Part shown: positions 35,003 through 44,402 of the stretch, in pieces | Layout of the letters: every line of letters starts with the position of its first letter | How positions within the stretch are numbered: position 1 is the first letter of the stretch | DNA from: Arenimonas sp. SCN 70-307 | GTDB taxonomy: Bacteria > Pseudomonadota > Gammaproteobacteria > Xanthomonadales > Xanthomonadaceae | NCBI RefSeq assembly: GCF_001724815.1 | Contig: NZ_MEDO01000014.1 | Location: 62,001-126,000 of the forward strand | Reading direction: 5' to 3' | DNA length: 64,000 nucleotides | Program-made: the position numbers and the translations under genes | Notes under the pieces: model-generated | Told to the model about the DNA's origin: nothing | The model's input: the letters and a program-made list of their open reading frames with translations, nothing else | Database searches by the model: none

Positions 35003-36240
35003 GCACCCTCCCCGGCCGCGTCCAGCGGCACGATGATTTCGGCCACCGCGCCGCGGCCGCCGGCGAGGTTGCGCAGGCTGAAGCTGGCGGCGCCGCCGTA
35101 GCGCGTGGCCAGCTGCTCGCGCACGTTGGCCAGGCCCATGCCGCTGCCCAGGCCCGGCTGCAGGCCGGCGCCGTCGTCCACCACGCTCAGCACCAGGCGC
35201 TCGCCGCGCAGGCTGGCGCGCACCTCCACGCGGCCCGGGCCGGGCTGCGGCTCGATGCCATGCTTGATGGCGTTTTCGACCAGGGTGATCAGCAGCAGCG
35301 GCGGGAACGGCCGCTCGCGCAGCGCCGGCTCGGCCTCGACCGCATAAGCCAGCCGCCCGCCCATGCGCAGGCGCATCAGCTCGAGGTAACTGGCGCAGAT
35401 GTCGAGCTGCTGGCCGAGCGTGGAATAAAGCAGCGCCTCGCCGTCGCGCAGCTTGGGGATGGTGGCGCGAAGGTGCGCCACCAGGGCGTCGAGCGTGGCC
35501 TCGGCCTGGGCCGGGTCCTGGCGCACCAGCGCGCGCACCGAGGCCAGGGTGTTGAACAGGAAATGCGGCTCCACCTGGGCCTGCAGCAGGCCCAGGCGCA
35601 GGTCGGCCTGCTGCTTCTGCGTGCGCAGGGCGCGCAGCTCGCGGGTGCGCTGCGCCGACTGCCAGCGCTGGTGCTCGCGGAAGTAGGCGCGCAGCGCCAG
35701 GCCGCCACCGAGCAGGCCGTAGATGCCCGCGAGCACGACGATGTTGATGGCCATGGCCAGGGGTTTGACCGAACGCGCCACCTCGGGCTCGCGATCGGTC
35801 ACCACGCCGGCCTCGACCAGCGCCGGCCGCACGGTGCGGTCAATCTCGCCCGAAGCCCAGCGGTCGATGGCGAAGCTCGCGCCCATGCCCAGCAGCACCG
35901 CCAGCACCACCACGCGCGCTTCGCGCCGGCGCGGCCAGCGCCGGTGCCGGACCGCCGTCGCCAGCGCCGGCCCGCCCATGGCCATCAGGAAGAAGGCTCC
36001 CCCCTGCAGCGCCGTGACCCGTGCGCCGCGCAGCCAGTCGTCGGTGAGCGCGGCGATGCCGAAACCCGAGAGCAGCGCGAAACACAGCACCGCGATGCCG
36101 AACACCAGCGCACGCCCGGCCAGCCAGCGGCGGCTGAATACCGGATAGCGTTGGTAGCGGTTCCAGGGCGCGTCGCCGCCCACCAGCACTTCGGCGGGCA
36201 GCGGTTGGCGCAGTGAATAGGTCGTGCCTGGCTCGCTCAT
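34999..36240 (-). CDS. LytS/AlgZ-type sensor histidine kinase
   Basis: A 413-residue membrane kinase. Several hydrophobic segments occupy the first ~190 residues ([58 protein letters not shown]). The His_kinase domain starts at [24 protein letters not shown] with the phospho-His near residue 224. The ATPase part carries [10 protein letters not shown] and DDGAGL...[11 protein letters not shown]-like motifs (here GLANVREQL). It is coupled to the LytTR regulator by a 4-bp overlap. A 23-nt gap separates it from the upstream serine hydrolase, suggesting a three-gene unit. Confidence 0.94.
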   Translation of the reverse strand: MSEPGTTYSLRQPLPAEVLVGGDAPWNRYQRYPVFSRRWLAGRALVFGIAVLCFALLSGFGIAALTDDWLRGARVTALQGGAFFLMAMGGPALATAVRHRRWPRRREARVVVLAVLLGMGASFAIDRWASGEIDRTVRPALVEAGVVTDREPEVARSVKPLAMAINIVVLAGIYGLLGGGLALRAYFREHQRWQSAQRTRELRALRTQKQQADLRLGLLQAQVEPHFLFNTLASVRALVRQDPAQAEATLDALVAHLRATIPKLRDGEALLYSTLGQQLDICASYLELMRLRMGGRLAYAVEAEPALRERPFPPLLLITLVENAIKHGIEPQPGPGRVEVRASLRGERLVLSVVDDGAGLQPGLGSGMGLANVREQLATRYGGAASFSLRNLAGGRGAVAEIIVPLDAAGEGA

Positions 36241-36263
36241 GGTCGCCGCAGGATAACGAGGGC

Positions 36264-37643
36264 TCAGGGGGTCGCGCCACGCGCGGGCAGGCGCCTGGCC
36301 GGCACGACGCCGCCGCCCTGGATCCACACGAAGCCGAGGCTGCCGTCGGGCTGGGGCGTCGGGCGCAGCACGGCGTCGAATGCCCGCGGGTAGAAGTCCC
36401 CCGCGCTGTCGTAGCCCATCGCGAAGGCGGGCTGGCCCTCGGCCTGGATCTCGAGCGCATCGCCCTTGCGGCGCACCGCCATCTTCATCGCGCCCTGCAG
36501 CTGGTAGTCGCCGGCGAGCGCGTCGAGCAGTTCCGCCGGCGCCTTCTGCTCGCGTCGCGGCGCGCCCAGCGGCACCGTCGGGTCGAGCAGGTGCAGGCCC
36601 AGGCTGCCCAGGCCACCCAGCGAATGCAGCGCGGTGTCCGAGAGCACCACCACGCCGCGGCCGCCTTCGCGGTCGAAGGCGACCATCGAGGAGAAACCGC
36701 CCGTGCCGCCTTCGTGGACATGCACCGCGCGGCCGTTGAGCGGCGCGAGGAACCAGCCCATGCCCATCCTTGGCTGGCCGCCGGTCCAGGCCGGCTGCTG
36801 GGTGAGGTCGAGCGCCGGCTGCAGCGCCTGCGGCGCCTCGCCGAGCTGGGCCTGCACGTACGCGACCATGTCGTCGAGCGTGGCGCGCACGCCACCGACG
36901 CCGCCGGTGTCGTCGCGGAAGGTCCAGGCCGGCACGGCGCTGCGGTTGGGCGCATGGCCCCGTGCCGCCTGCACGCCCTGCGGGCGCTGGTCGAGGTACG
37001 CGCCGTCCATGCCCAGCGGCGTGAACAGGCCTGCGTCGAGCCGCGCTTCCAGCGGCTGGCCGCTGCGCCGCGCCAGGGCCTCGGAAAGCAGCATCACGGC
37101 GAAGTTCGAGTATTCGAAAGCGCTGCCGGGGGGGCGCGAAAGCGTCACCCGGCCGAGCGCGGCGTGCAGGTCGGCGGCGCGCATGCCGGCGTAGGGGTCG
37201 GTCGGATTGGTGATGGCCACGCCCGGCGGCAGGGCCGGCAGGCCGCTGGTGTGGGTGACCAGGTGCCGCAGCCGGATCGGTTCGCCTTCGAAGGCGGGCA
37301 CGGTCGTGCCCTCGGGCAGCCAGCTGGCCAGCGTGTCGTCGAGCGAGGCGCGGCCGGCCTGGATTTCCTGCGCGAGCAGGACCGCGACCATCGTCTTGCT
37401 GACCGAACCGATCTCGAAGGCGGTGGACGGACCGATCCGCGGCGCGGCGTCGGGGTCGGCGCAGCCGTAGGCGCGCGCCACGCCACCGGCCTCGATCACC
37501 GCGACGGCGAAACAGGCACCGGTGCGGTCGCCGTGCAGGCGCTCGCCGAGCTTGCGGCCGAGCTCGGCATCGTCCACCGCGGCCGCCGGGGCCGACAGCA
37601 TCATGGCGAGCGAGAGGCTGGCAAGGGATGGGACCAGGGACAT
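36264..37643 (-). CDS. Serine hydrolase, beta-lactamase class C/penicillin-binding fold
   Basis: A 459-residue exported protein. The start at 37643 follows GGAGG with 8-nt spacing; a GTG at 37652 is less likely because it overlaps the ribosome site. A signal peptide (LVPSLASLSLAMMLSAPAAA) precedes the domain. The SxxK nucleophile is SVSK (~81), the YxN motif is YSN, and the HxG/KTG triad position is HEGGTGG. A ~100-residue C-terminal extension beginning PAELLDALAGDYQLQG resembles the lipocalin-like domain of periplasmic esterase/peptidase members. It may be a peptidase or esterase; resistance is not implied. It is followed by the LytS kinase after 23 nt. Confidence 0.88.
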   Translation of the reverse strand: MSLVPSLASLSLAMMLSAPAAAVDDAELGRKLGERLHGDRTGACFAVAVIEAGGVARAYGCADPDAAPRIGPSTAFEIGSVSKTMVAVLLAQEIQAGRASLDDTLASWLPEGTTVPAFEGEPIRLRHLVTHTSGLPALPPGVAITNPTDPYAGMRAADLHAALGRVTLSRPPGSAFEYSNFAVMLLSEALARRSGQPLEARLDAGLFTPLGMDGAYLDQRPQGVQAARGHAPNRSAVPAWTFRDDTGGVGGVRATLDDMVAYVQAQLGEAPQALQPALDLTQQPAWTGGQPRMGMGWFLAPLNGRAVHVHEGGTGGFSSMVAFDREGGRGVVVLSDTALHSLGGLGSLGLHLLDPTVPLGAPRREQKAPAELLDALAGDYQLQGAMKMAVRRKGDALEIQAEGQPAFAMGYDSAGDFYPRAFDAVLRPTPQPDGSLGFVWIQGGGVVPARRLPARGATP

Positions 37644-37754
37644 GGCGGGCACCTCCGGGTTGGGCAGGTTGGCAGCCTGGCCCGGCCCGGGGCGCCCTGC
37701 CGGCGTTTGCGACGAAACCGCGTCCGCGGGGGACGAAGCGGCCCCAGCGGGGTC

Positions 37755-39068
37755 TCAGCCGGCCAGCAGGCGCCGCATCGCCAGGCCGAAACGCGCGGCG
37801 ATGGCGTCGGAGCCGGCGTGGCGGCCTTCGCGCACGCGGGCCACGCCCGCCACGTGCACTTCGCGCACCAGCGGGCGGTTGCCGGCGAAGACGAAGCGGT
37901 CGAGCAGGTCGTCGGCGGTCGCGCCCGCGAGCGCGGGCGCGTCGCCGTCGAGCACGATGCGATCCCCGGCCGAAGCCGGCTGGCCGCAGGCACGCAGGCC
38001 GCCGGCGTGCGCCTGCTGGAACAGCAGCGCGCCGGTGCTGGGCCGGGCCGGCGACACCGCCACGTTGCGACGGTGCGTGCGCAGGCGCTGGCCGTACTCG
38101 AGCCAGCGCAGCTCTTCGACCACCGACACCGACACGTGCGAGTCGCTGCCCACGCCCCAGTGCCCGCCCGCGGCGAGGTAATCGGCCAGCGGGAAGAAAC
38201 CGTCGCCGAGGTTGGCCTCGGTGGTCGGGCAGATGGCCACGGTGGCGCCGCTGGCGGCGATGCCGCGCACTTCGCCCTCGTCGAGGTGGGTGGCGTGCAC
38301 CAGGGTCCAGCGCGCATCCACGCCGGCGTTGTCGAGCAGCCAGCGCACCGGCCGCGAACCACGCAGGGCCACGCACTCCTCCACTTCGGGCAGCTGTTCG
38401 GCGACATGGATGTGGATGGGCATCGGCTCGCCGGCGATGGCCACCAGCAGCGCCTGCATCGCGTCCGGGGGCACGGCGCGCAGGCTGTGCAGGGCCACGC
38501 CCACGTCCAGCGTGTCGTCGCGCAGCGCACGCAGCGACTGCAGCAGGGCCAGGTAGTCGTCGGGCGCATGGCCGAAGCGGCGCTGGCGCTCCGACAGCGC
38601 GCGGCCGTCGAAGCCGCCGCTCATGTAGAGCACCGGCAGCAAGGTGAGCCGGATGCCGGTGTCGCGCGCGGCGGCGATGAGCGCCTTCGACATCGCCGCC
38701 GGGTCGGCATAGGGCCGGCCATCGGGCTGGTGGTGCAGGTAGTGGAACTCGCAGACGGTGGTGTAACCGGCCTCGAGCATCTCGGCGTAGAGCTGGCAGG
38801 CCACCGCGTGCAGGGTGTCGGGGTCGAAGCGGCCGGCGAAGCGGTACATCAGCTCGCGCCAGGTCCAGAAGCTGTCGTTCGGGTCGCCCTGGCGTTCGGC
38901 CAGGCCGGCCATGGCGCGCTGGAAGGCGTGTGAATGCAGGTTGGCCAGCCCGGGCAGCCACCAGTGGCCGTCGGCGGACTGGCGGGGCATGGCGGGCTGG
39001 GCAGCGGCTGCAGGCGACATCGCGGCAGTTTCGCATGGCGCCCGAGCCGCCGCATACAATGCCGGCAT
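37755..39068 (-). CDS. hutF: Formimidoylglutamate deiminase
   Basis: A 437-residue amidohydrolase converting N-formimidoyl-L-glutamate to N-formylglutamate in the five-step histidine pathway. The metal-site [21 protein letters not shown], the strongly conserved [12 protein letters not shown], and [40 protein letters not shown] and [25 protein letters not shown] are diagnostic. The N-terminal strand-rich subdomain is about ten residues shorter than usual. ATG 39068 has AAAGGG upstream and shares CATG with the divergent CoA-transferase start; the ATG at 39020 is an alternative. Confidence 0.94.
   Translation of the reverse strand: MPALYAAARAPCETAAMSPAAAAQPAMPRQSADGHWWLPGLANLHSHAFQRAMAGLAERQGDPNDSFWTWRELMYRFAGRFDPDTLHAVACQLYAEMLEAGYTTVCEFHYLHHQPDGRPYADPAAMSKALIAAARDTGIRLTLLPVLYMSGGFDGRALSERQRRFGHAPDDYLALLQSLRALRDDTLDVGVALHSLRAVPPDAMQALLVAIAGEPMPIHIHVAEQLPEVEECVALRGSRPVRWLLDNAGVDARWTLVHATHLDEGEVRGIAASGATVAICPTTEANLGDGFFPLADYLAAGGHWGVGSDSHVSVSVVEELRWLEYGQRLRTHRRNVAVSPARPSTGALLFQQAHAGGLRACGQPASAGDRIVLDGDAPALAGATADDLLDRFVFAGNRPLVREVHVAGVARVREGRHAGSDAIAARFGLAMRRLLAG
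39054..39059 (+). promoter_or_regulatory. Candidate -10 box for a leaderless CoA-transferase transcript
   Basis: TACAAT ends 7 nt before the CoA-transferase ATG at 39067. If used, transcription would start at or next to the A of the ATG, giving a leaderless mRNA. No good -35 is visible and no ribosome site precedes the start. Confidence 0.35.
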
Positions 39069-40227
39069 GGGCGCCCTTTCCGGCTACACGGTCCTCGAAC
39101 TCTCGCGCGTGCTCGCCGGGCCGTGGTGCGGCATGACCTTGGCCGACCTGGGCGCCGACGTCATCAAGCTCGAGTCCTTCGACGGCGACGACACCCGCGG
39201 CCTGGGCCCGCCCTTCCTCGACGGCATGTCGGCCTACTTCGCCTGCTGCAACCGCAACAAGCGCTCGCTGGCCATCGACCTGCGCAACCCGGCCTCGCGC
39301 CCGCTGCTCGAGGCGCTGGTGCGCGGCGCCGACGTACTGGTGGAGAACTTCCGAACGGGCGGCGCCGAAGCGCTGGGCGTAGGCTACGAGGCCATGGCGG
39401 CCATCAACCCGCGCCTCGTGTACTGCTCGATCTCGGGCTACGGCCGCAGCGGCCCGGAAGCCGCGCGCCCGGGCTACGACTACGTGGTGCAGGCCGAGGC
39501 CGGGCTGATGTCGATCACCGGCCCGGCCGATGGCGAACCCTCGAAGGTGGGCGTGGCCGTGGCCGACCTGGCCACCGGCCAGAACGCCGCCACCGCCATC
39601 CTGGCCGCGCTGCTGCAGCGCGGGCGGGATGGCCGCGGCCAGCGCATCGACGTCTCGCTGTTCGACACCCAGCTGGCGATGCTGGCCAACGTGGCCGGCA
39701 ATGCCTTGTTCACCGGCGTCGACGCGCCGCGCTACGGCAACACCCACCCGAGCATCGTGCCCTACCAGGCCTTCCGCGCCAGCGACCGCACGTTCGTGCT
39801 GGCCGTGGCCAGCGAGAAGCTCTGGCGCCAGCTGTGCCACGCGCTGGGCCGCGAGGACTGGCTGGCCGACGCGCGCTACGCCAGCAACGCGGCGCGCGTG
39901 GCCAACCGCGGGCCGCTGTGCGAGGCGCTGGCGGCGGTGTTCGCCGGCCAGCCGGCCGCGCACTGGCTCGCGCTGTTCGACCACGCCGGCATCCCGGCTG
40001 CGCCGATAAACACCGTCACCCAGGCGCTGGACCACGAAGTGGCCAGGGCGCGGGGAATGCGGGTGGAAATCGGCGGCATCCCGATGGTGGGCAGCCCGAT
40101 CAAGCTCTCGGCCTCGCCGCCACGGCTCGAGCGTCCACCGCCGAAGCTGGGCGAGCACGGCGAAGAAATCACCCGCGCGCTCGGCTTCGATGCCGCCGCG
40201 CTGCGTGCCGCGGGGGCCATCCGGTGA
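39067..40227 (+). CDS. CaiB/BaiF family CoA-transferase
   Basis: A 386-residue class III CoA-transferase. Clear family segments are [58 protein letters not shown] (with the catalytic-region Asp context), [17 protein letters not shown] and [14 protein letters not shown]. It transfers CoA between acyl groups; substrate unknown. Its ATG lies inside the CATG shared with hutF, and its stop overlaps the GTG of hutI (GTGA), so it is translationally coupled to hutI. Whether it serves histidine degradation is not established. Confidence 0.93.
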   Translation: MGALSGYTVLELSRVLAGPWCGMTLADLGADVIKLESFDGDDTRGLGPPFLDGMSAYFACCNRNKRSLAIDLRNPASRPLLEALVRGADVLVENFRTGGAEALGVGYEAMAAINPRLVYCSISGYGRSGPEAARPGYDYVVQAEAGLMSITGPADGEPSKVGVAVADLATGQNAATAILAALLQRGRDGRGQRIDVSLFDTQLAMLANVAGNALFTGVDAPRYGNTHPSIVPYQAFRASDRTFVLAVASEKLWRQLCHALGREDWLADARYASNAARVANRGPLCEALAAVFAGQPAAHWLALFDHAGIPAAPINTVTQALDHEVARARGMRVEIGGIPMVGSPIKLSASPPRLERPPPKLGEHGEEITRALGFDAAALRAAGAIR

Positions 40228-41459
40228 TCGGGCGGCTCGCCCCTCCCTGGGACCGGCTGCTGCTCGACGCGCGTCTGGCCACGCTGCGCGACGACCTCGG
40301 CGCCTACGGCGTGGTCGAGGACGGCGCGCTCGCCTGGAAGGACGGGCTGATCGCCTACGCCGGTCCCGCCGCCGGGTTGCCCGGCGAGCCGGCCGCGCTG
40401 GCGGCGCGGGTCGAATCGGCCGCCGGCCGCTGGATCACGCCGGGCCTGGTGGATTGCCACACGCACCTGGTGTTCGGCGGCGACCGCGCGCGCGAGTTCG
40501 AGCGCCGGCTGCAGGGCGCCACCTACGAACAGATCGCCCGCGAAGGCGGCGGCATCGCCTCGAGCGTGCGCGCCACCCGCGCCCTCGACGAAGACGCGCT
40601 GCTGGCGGCCTCGCTGCCGCGCGCCCGCGCCCTGCTGGCCGACGGCGTGACGACCATCGAGATCAAGTCCGGCTACGGCCTGGACTTCGAATCCGAGCAG
40701 CGGATGCTGCGCGTGGCGCGGCGCATCGGCGACGCGCTGGGCGTCACCGTGCGCACCACGTACCTGGCCGCGCACGCCCTGCCGCCGGAATTCGCGGGCC
40801 GCGCCGACGACTACATCGAAGCCGCCTGCGCCTGGCTGCCGAAACTGCACGAACAGGGCCTGGTGGATGCCGTGGATGCCTTTTGCGAGGGCATCGGCTT
40901 CACGCCGGAACAAACGCGCCGCATGTTCGAAGCCGCGCGTGAGCTCGGCCTGCCGGTGAAACTTCACGCCGACCAGCTCAGCGACCTCGGCGGCGCCGCG
41001 CTGGTGGCGGGCTTCGGCGGTCTCTCGGCCGACCACATCGAATGGACCGGCGAGGACGCCGTGCGCGCCATGGCCGCGGCCGGCACCGTGGCGGTGCTGC
41101 TGCCGGGCGCCTTCCACGTGCTGCGCGAAACGAAGCTGCCGCCGATCGAAGCGCTGCGCGAACGCGCGGTGCCGATGGCCGTGGCCACCGACCTCAACCC
41201 GGGCACCTCGCCGCTGCAGTCGCTGCGGCTGGCGATGTCGCTGGCCTGCACGCACTTCCGGCTCACGCCCGAGGAAGCCCTGCGCGGCGCAACCCACCAT
41301 GCCGCGCTCGCCCTGGGCCTGCACGATCGCGGTCGGCTCGTGCCCGGCCAGCGCGCCGACTTCGTGCAGTGGCAGGTCGGCCACCCGGCGGAACTGGCTT
41401 ATTGGCTCGGCGGCGACCTCGTGCACGCCATCCACGTCGCCGGCCGCCGCCTCAAATGA
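40224..41459 (+). CDS. hutI: Imidazolonepropionase
   Basis: A 411-residue amidohydrolase hydrolysing imidazolone-5-propionate to formimidoyl-glutamate. The metal motif [23 protein letters not shown] is at ~76; further signatures are [58 protein letters not shown] and LATDLNPGT-like [21 protein letters not shown]. It begins with GTG overlapping the CoA-transferase stop (GTGA). The gene ends in a hairpin-rich repeat element. With hutU and hutF it covers steps 2-4 of the formylglutamate route. Confidence 0.97.
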   Translation: MIGRLAPPWDRLLLDARLATLRDDLGAYGVVEDGALAWKDGLIAYAGPAAGLPGEPAALAARVESAAGRWITPGLVDCHTHLVFGGDRAREFERRLQGATYEQIAREGGGIASSVRATRALDEDALLAASLPRARALLADGVTTIEIKSGYGLDFESEQRMLRVARRIGDALGVTVRTTYLAAHALPPEFAGRADDYIEAACAWLPKLHEQGLVDAVDAFCEGIGFTPEQTRRMFEAARELGLPVKLHADQLSDLGGAALVAGFGGLSADHIEWTGEDAVRAMAAAGTVAVLLPGAFHVLRETKLPPIEALRERAVPMAVATDLNPGTSPLQSLRLAMSLACTHFRLTPEEALRGATHHAALALGLHDRGRLVPGQRADFVQWQVGHPAELAYWLGGDLVHAIHVAGRRLK

Positions 41460-41460
41460 A

Positions 41461-41513
41461 AATGGGGCCAGAGCGCATGGGCGTTTGCAACGCCCAGGTG
41501 CTCTGACCCCATT
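41461..41513. repeat. Hairpin element after hutI (GGGGTC-type extragenic palindrome)
   Basis: Nested arms AATGGGG/CCCCATT (41461-41467, 41507-41513), AGAGC/GCTCT and GGGCGTT/AACGCCC fold into one long imperfect hairpin. Read on the minus strand, the sequence begins AATGGGGTCAGAGC, resembling extragenic palindromes common in Xanthomonadaceae. It lies between convergent genes and may also act as a terminator. Confidence 0.7.
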
Positions 41514-41526
41514 GGGTAACGCGGTA

Positions 41527-41697
41527 TTACTTGGCGGCGGCCTTCTTGGTGGCCTTCTTGGCCGGCGCCTTGGCGACCGGGGCCTTGACGGCCGGAGCCT
41601 TCGCAGCGGTCACCTTGGTGGCCGACTGGGGACGGGCATTGCCGTAGCTGGCGGCGTAACGCTTGCCCTTGGTGGTCTTCTTGTCGCCCCTACCCAT
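41527..41697 (-). CDS. bTHX-like small ribosomal protein with Ala/Lys tail
   Basis: A 56-residue, very basic protein. The N-terminus MGRGDKKTTKGKRYAASYGNARP matches the bTHX pattern MGKGDxxTxRGKxxxGTYGxxRP, a peptide bound in the head of the 30S subunit. The last ~30 residues are unlike the short canonical THX: an Ala/Lys/Pro/Val-rich, histone-H1-like tail with repeats of KAPA/KAPV. The start at 41697 aligns with the THX N-terminus. An independent role in nucleic-acid binding of the tail is speculative. Confidence 0.8.
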   Translation of the reverse strand: MGRGDKKTTKGKRYAASYGNARPQSATKVTAAKAPAVKAPVAKAPAKKATKKAAAK

Positions 41698-41775
41698 GAT
41701 GTTTCCTTGAAAGTGTGTGTCGCGGGGCGCGTAGCCTACCATCGCGCCCCCGCCGCACCAAGCCGCCCGGATGTT

Positions 41776-42219
41776 TCAGTGGCTGTGGCCGTAGGACAGG
41801 CGCAGGTTGACGATGTGGGCGATGCCGATCAGCACGCCGCCCACGGCCATGGCCGCCGCGTGCGGCAGGCCCGAGGTATGCAGCGGCGAGTACAGCAGCG
41901 CCGTCCAGACCAGGGCCAGGCCCGGCGCCACCAGCAGCCAGGCGTGGTAGGCGCGGTGGCCGCGGTAGCCCATCCACAGGCTCAGCACCGCCAGCACGGT
42001 GGCCAGGCTGGTGAAAGCCCACTCCAGGCCGTGCCAGGCCACCAGGCCGAGGCCCAGCGCCGGCACCAGGGCGAGCGCCACCGGCACCAGCGCGCAGTGC
42101 AGCGCGCAAATGAAGGCGCCCCAGGCGCCCATCCGGTCGGCCCACGCGGGCAGTCGCAGGCGCGGGCGGGGAATGGAGGACATGGCGGGGGCGATCCTGG
42201 GGGCGGGGCTTGCGGGCAT
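41776..42219 (-). CDS. MerC-domain membrane protein
   Basis: A ~147-residue four-helix membrane protein. GAFICALHCALVPVALALVPALGLG carries the CxxHC-like metal motif of MerC proteins, then helices ending in HIVNLRLSYGHSH, a His-containing tail. The start is uncertain: ATGs at 42219 and 42183 are both possible, and the frame is open to 42249. Metal transport is plausible, but chromosomal MerC-domain proteins are of unknown substrate. It diverges from a ZnuD-like TonB receptor across a Zur-box-like site, which favours zinc. Confidence 0.82.
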   Translation of the reverse strand: MPASPAPRIAPAMSSIPRPRLRLPAWADRMGAWGAFICALHCALVPVALALVPALGLGLVAWHGLEWAFTSLATVLAVLSLWMGYRGHRAYHAWLLVAPGLALVWTALLYSPLHTSGLPHAAAMAVGGVLIGIAHIVNLRLSYGHSH

Positions 42220-42228
42220 GGGCGAATG

Positions 42229-42263
42229 GTATAACATTCCGTAATGCAACAGTATAACATTCC
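42229..42263. promoter_or_regulatory. Zur-box-like palindrome plus a second half-site in the divergent promoter
   Basis: GTATAACATTCC occurs twice (42229-42240 and 42252-42263) with 23-nt periodicity. The 23 bp at 42241-42263 form an imperfect palindrome (7 of 11 positions matching) resembling the gammaproteobacterial Zur consensus GAAATGTTATANTATAACATTTC. It lies between the MerC-like start (42219) and the TonB receptor start (42291), and zur is encoded nearby. Confidence 0.65.
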
Positions 42264-42290
42264 CTCAACCATCACCCGAACCGAAAACCC

Positions 42291-44378
42291 ATGACCCCAG
42301 CACTCCGCCCCGCCCCGCTCGCCCTGGCCGTCCTGTTCGCCCTCGCCTCCCCGGCCTGGGCCCAATCCGGGTCGGAAGAAAAGAAGACGACCCCGCACAC
42401 CCTGGAAGCCATCGAAGTGACGGCCTCGCCGCTGCGCCAGAGCATCGACGACCTGGCCCGCCCGGTGGACGTACTGGCCGGCGAGGAGCTCGACGACCGC
42501 AAGGCCGGCAACCTCGGTGAAACCCTCGATCGCCTGCCCGGCGTGCAAAACGCCAGCTTCGGCGCCGGCGTCGGCCGCCCGGTCATCCGCGGCCTCGAGG
42601 GCGCGCGCGTGCAGGTGCTGGCCAACGGCAACAGCGCGCTCGACGTGTCCACGGTCAGCGCCGACCACGCCATCGGCATCGAGCCTTTCCTGGCCGACCA
42701 GGTCGAAGTGCTCAAGGGCCCGGCCACCCTGCTCTACGGCAGCGGCGCCATCGGCGGCGCGGTGAACGTGGTCGACGGCCGCGTGCCCACCGCGCAGGTG
42801 GGGCGCACCTTCTCCGGCCGCGCCGAGATCCGCCACGGCAGCGTCGACGACTCGGGCACCGGCATGGCCCGCGTCGACATGGACGCCGGCCCGCTGACCT
42901 TCCACGTCGACGTCTTCCGCCGCAGCGCCAGCGACTACCGCATCCCCGGCTACGCTTTCTCCGACGCGAAGATCGCCGAGGAAATCGAGGAAGGCGAGGA
43001 CCCCGACCACTTCGCCCGCGGCCGCCTGCCCAACAGCGAGCTCACCACCCAGGGCGGCGCCGTGGGCGGCAGCTGGTTCGGCCAGCGCGCCTGGTTCGGT
43101 TTCGGCGCCAGCACCTACCGCAGCGACTACGGCATCCCGCCGGGTGCGCACGCGCACGGCGAGGAGGAAGACGAGCACGAGGACGAGGACCACGACCACG
43201 AGCACGAGGAGGAAGTGGTGCGCCTCGACCTGCGCCAGGACCGCTTCGAGGCCCGCGGTGGCGTGCGCGATCTGGGCGTGCTCGAGGAAATCAACTGGCG
43301 CGTGGTGCGCAGCCTCTACGAGCACACCGAGCTCGAGGGCGACGAGATCGGCACCCGCTTCCAGAACGACGGCCTCGAGGCCCGCTTCGAAGCCGTGCAG
43401 CGCGAGCGCAACGGCTGGCGCGGCGCCTTCGGCCTGCAGTTCTCCGAGCGCGACTTCTCGGCCATCGGCGACGAGGCCTTCGTGCCGCCGTCGCTGAGCC
43501 GCGACATCGGCCTGTTCGCGCTCCAGGAGAAGGACTTCGGCCAGTACAAGCTCGAGTTCGGCGCCCGCCACGATCGCGTGCGCGTGACGCCCGAAGCCGA
43601 GGCCGACGCCGTCAGCCGTTCGGCCAGCAGCCTCGCCGCCGGCGGCCTGTGGCGCTTCAGCGATGCCGTGCACCTGAGCCTGAACCTCAACCGCGCCGAG
43701 CGCGTGCCCACCGCCGAGGAACTGTTCTCCGACGGCCCGCACATCGCCACCGGCAGCTTCGAGATCGGCGACGCCGGCCTCGACAACGAGGTCGCGCTGG
43801 GCGCCGAGCTCGGCCTGCACCTGCACCAGGGCCGCTTCGAGGGCAGCGTGTCGGTGTTCCGGACGCAGTTCGACGACTTCATCTACCTCGCCGACACCGA
43901 CGAGGAGGAAGACGACCTGCCCGTGCGCCTGTGGACCCAGGGCGACGCCGTGTTCACCGGCTGGGAAGCCGAGCTGGGCGTGGAGCTGGCCGACAACGCC
44001 AGCGGCCGCTGGCAGCTGCGCCTGTTCGCCGACGGCGTGGACGGCAAGCTCGACGCCGGTGGCCGCCTGCCGCGCATCGCCCCGGGCCGCGTCGGCAGCG
44101 ACCTGGTCTGGCAGCAGGGTCCGTGGCGCGCGCGCCTGGGCGCCGTGCGCGTGGCCACCCAGAACGACGTGGCCGAGGGTGAAAGCGCCACCGAGGGCTA
44201 CACCCTCGTGGACGCCGGCGTGGCCTATCAGTGGAACGTGGGCAATGCCGGCTGGGAGGTCTTCGTCGAAGGCCGCAACCTCGGCGACCGCGAGGCGCGC
44301 CAGCACACCTCCTACCTGAAGGACTACGCCCCGCTGCCGGGCCGCAACCTGATGAGCGGCGTGCGCATCAGCTTCTGA
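42291..44378 (+). CDS. TonB-dependent outer-membrane receptor, ZnuD-like
   Basis: A 695-residue outer-membrane receptor with signal peptide (LALAVLFALASPAWAQ), plug domain (LEAIEVTASPLRQSIDDLARPVDVL as TonB-box region, LDRLPGVQNASFG, RPVIRGLEGARVQVLANG, VEVLKGPATLLYGSGAIGGAVNVVD) and barrel ending in aromatic Phe. A loop at ~286-310 is a run of His, Asp and Glu (GAHAHGEEEDEHEDEDHDHE), and another acidic cluster lies near 537. Such metal-binding loops and a Zur-like promoter site mark ZnuD-type zinc receptors. Nickel or other metals cannot be excluded. Its start lies 28 nt after the Zur-like box. Confidence 0.92.
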   Translation: MTPALRPAPLALAVLFALASPAWAQSGSEEKKTTPHTLEAIEVTASPLRQSIDDLARPVDVLAGEELDDRKAGNLGETLDRLPGVQNASFGAGVGRPVIRGLEGARVQVLANGNSALDVSTVSADHAIGIEPFLADQVEVLKGPATLLYGSGAIGGAVNVVDGRVPTAQVGRTFSGRAEIRHGSVDDSGTGMARVDMDAGPLTFHVDVFRRSASDYRIPGYAFSDAKIAEEIEEGEDPDHFARGRLPNSELTTQGGAVGGSWFGQRAWFGFGASTYRSDYGIPPGAHAHGEEEDEHEDEDHDHEHEEEVVRLDLRQDRFEARGGVRDLGVLEEINWRVVRSLYEHTELEGDEIGTRFQNDGLEARFEAVQRERNGWRGAFGLQFSERDFSAIGDEAFVPPSLSRDIGLFALQEKDFGQYKLEFGARHDRVRVTPEAEADAVSRSASSLAAGGLWRFSDAVHLSLNLNRAERVPTAEELFSDGPHIATGSFEIGDAGLDNEVALGAELGLHLHQGRFEGSVSVFRTQFDDFIYLADTDEEEDDLPVRLWTQGDAVFTGWEAELGVELADNASGRWQLRLFADGVDGKLDAGGRLPRIAPGRVGSDLVWQQGPWRARLGAVRVATQNDVAEGESATEGYTLVDAGVAYQWNVGNAGWEVFVEGRNLGDREARQHTSYLKDYAPLPGRNLMSGVRISF

Positions 44379-44402
44379 CGGAGCGCGGCCGCCGCGCGGG
44401 GA

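Noticed and set aside
36264-37643. Calling the class-C-fold serine hydrolase an antibiotic-resistance beta-lactamase
   Set aside because: SxxK and YxN are shared by esterases and DD-peptidases, and the extra C-terminal domain points away from AmpC.
34999-40158. A 1719-codon open frame on the minus strand
   Set aside because: Only its C-terminal part is the LytS-type kinase. The upstream part runs through the serine hydrolase, hutF and CoA-transferase regions in other frames and has the Arg/Ala/Gly-rich composition of a GC-rich shadow frame.
32517-41459. Loss of hutH/hutG from the genome
   Set aside because: Their absence in this window says nothing about the rest of the genome.
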